Below, piece after piece: positions 5,632 to 5,925 of a DNA stretch of 5,925 bases (positions are counted from its first letter, which is position 1; each line of letters starts with the position of its first letter). Under the pieces are notes generated by a model. The model made no database searches, was not told the DNA's origin, and saw nothing but the letters and a program-made list of their open reading frames with translations. A program made the position numbers and the translations under genes. The stretch covers positions 1-5,925 of the forward strand of contig DAIEPN010000138.1 of the NCBI GenBank assembly GCA_027348355.1, in the 5' to 3' direction. Source of the stretch: Chlamydiota bacterium (GTDB taxonomy: Bacteria > Chlamydiota > Chlamydiia > Chlamydiales > Rhabdochlamydiaceae).

Positions 5632-5925
5632 ATGGAAATTCCTCCACAGTCACTCTCTCCTGAACAAATCCTCCGAGATCCTCTGCTCAACAAGGGAACA
5701 GCTTTTTCTCAATACGAGAGAGATTTATTCCATCTACATGGTTTTTTACCTTACCATGTCTCAACTCTTGAAGAGCAGGTCCTGAGGTCTTATCAGAACT
5801 TTACCAAAAGACGTACGGAACTTGGAAAACACATTTTTTTAAGCTCTTTGCAGAATAGAAATGAAGTGCTTTTCTATAAAATGATCGAAACTCGTTTAGA
5901 AGAAATGCTTCCTCTTATTTATACT
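5632..5925 (+). CDS. Malic enzyme (malate to pyruvate and CO2), N-terminal part, cut by window edge
   Basis: The frame is open from the ATG at 5632-5634 to the right edge: 98 codons of a protein that is normally about 550 residues in this large-type family. Seen: DPLLNKGTAFSQYERDLFHLHGFLP in pattern (residues 16-40: the LNKGTAF block, then the ERD...L.GLLP block), TLEEQVLRSYQNF (45-57) and LQNRNEVLFYKM (76-87). At the very edge is EEMLPLIYT (90-98), which precedes the conserved 'PTVG' that starts the malate-binding core. This is the N-terminal alpha domain of NAD-type/large malic enzymes (MaeA/SfcA and eukaryotic-like). Catalytic tyrosine, lysine and metal ligands lie outside, so cofactor choice (NAD or NADP) cannot be judged. 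The enzyme is cytoplasmic and links C4 acids to pyruvate, a sensible route in a host-dependent cell. No strong Shine-Dalgarno sequence precedes the ATG. A TTGACA promoter lies just upstream. Confidence 0.92.
   Translation, partial: MEIPPQSLSPEQILRDPLLNKGTAFSQYERDLFHLHGFLPYHVSTLEEQVLRSYQNFTKRRTELGKHIFLSSLQNRNEVLFYKMIETRLEEMLPLIYT

Overview
This AT-rich window carries seven protein genes, five complete and one cut at each edge. No rRNA, tRNA, CRISPR array, insertion sequence or phage gene is visible. The content suggests a host-dependent intracellular bacterium, most likely an environmental (amoeba- or arthropod-associated) member of the Chlamydiae. The reasons are a carrier of the ATP/ADP (NTP/NDP) translocase superfamily, an exported DUF2608-like HAD protein (a family I recall from Chlamydiae and Legionella-type intracellular bacteria), and a nucleotide-interconversion enzyme beside the carrier. 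The lineage is inferred from gene content, not from a marker gene.

Layout, left to right. Positions 1-418 (-) hold the N-terminal part of a histidine phosphatase (phosphoglycerate mutase-like), which runs off the left edge. After a 228-bp divergent spacer, 647-1222 (+) encodes a small exported protein of unknown family with five cysteines. A 262-bp spacer follows whose last ~105 bases are only about 13% G+C. Then 1485-2339 (+) encodes an exported HAD-fold protein. It converges, with a 14-bp gap, on a family 2 glycosyltransferase (WaaE/KdtX-like) at 2354-3109 (-). A 7-bp hairpin straddles that gap and includes the glycosyltransferase stop codon. Divergent from the glycosyltransferase, 3173-4192 (+) encodes a CBS-less enzyme of the IMP dehydrogenase/GMP reductase family, best read as GMP reductase. 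Next come a 12-helix-type membrane carrier related to nucleotide translocases (4289-5557, +) and the first 98 codons of a malic enzyme (5632 to the right edge, +) behind a good sigma70-type promoter.

How the genes may work together. GMP reductase and the translocase-like carrier fit purine nucleotide salvage: host nucleotides are taken up and guanine nucleotides converted to IMP and on to adenine nucleotides. Malic enzyme feeds pyruvate and NAD(P)H from malate. The glycosyltransferase probably acts on lipopolysaccharide core or another envelope glycan. The two exported proteins act outside the cytoplasm by unknown means. Promoter-like sequences in front of the carrier and the malic enzyme suggest mostly single transcription units rather than one operon.

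I do not see a clearly new multi-gene system. The points most worth a second look are the divergent carrier beside GMP reductase, the adjacent A8/G7 homopolymers in the glycosyltransferase gene, and the extremely AT-rich leader of the exported HAD gene.
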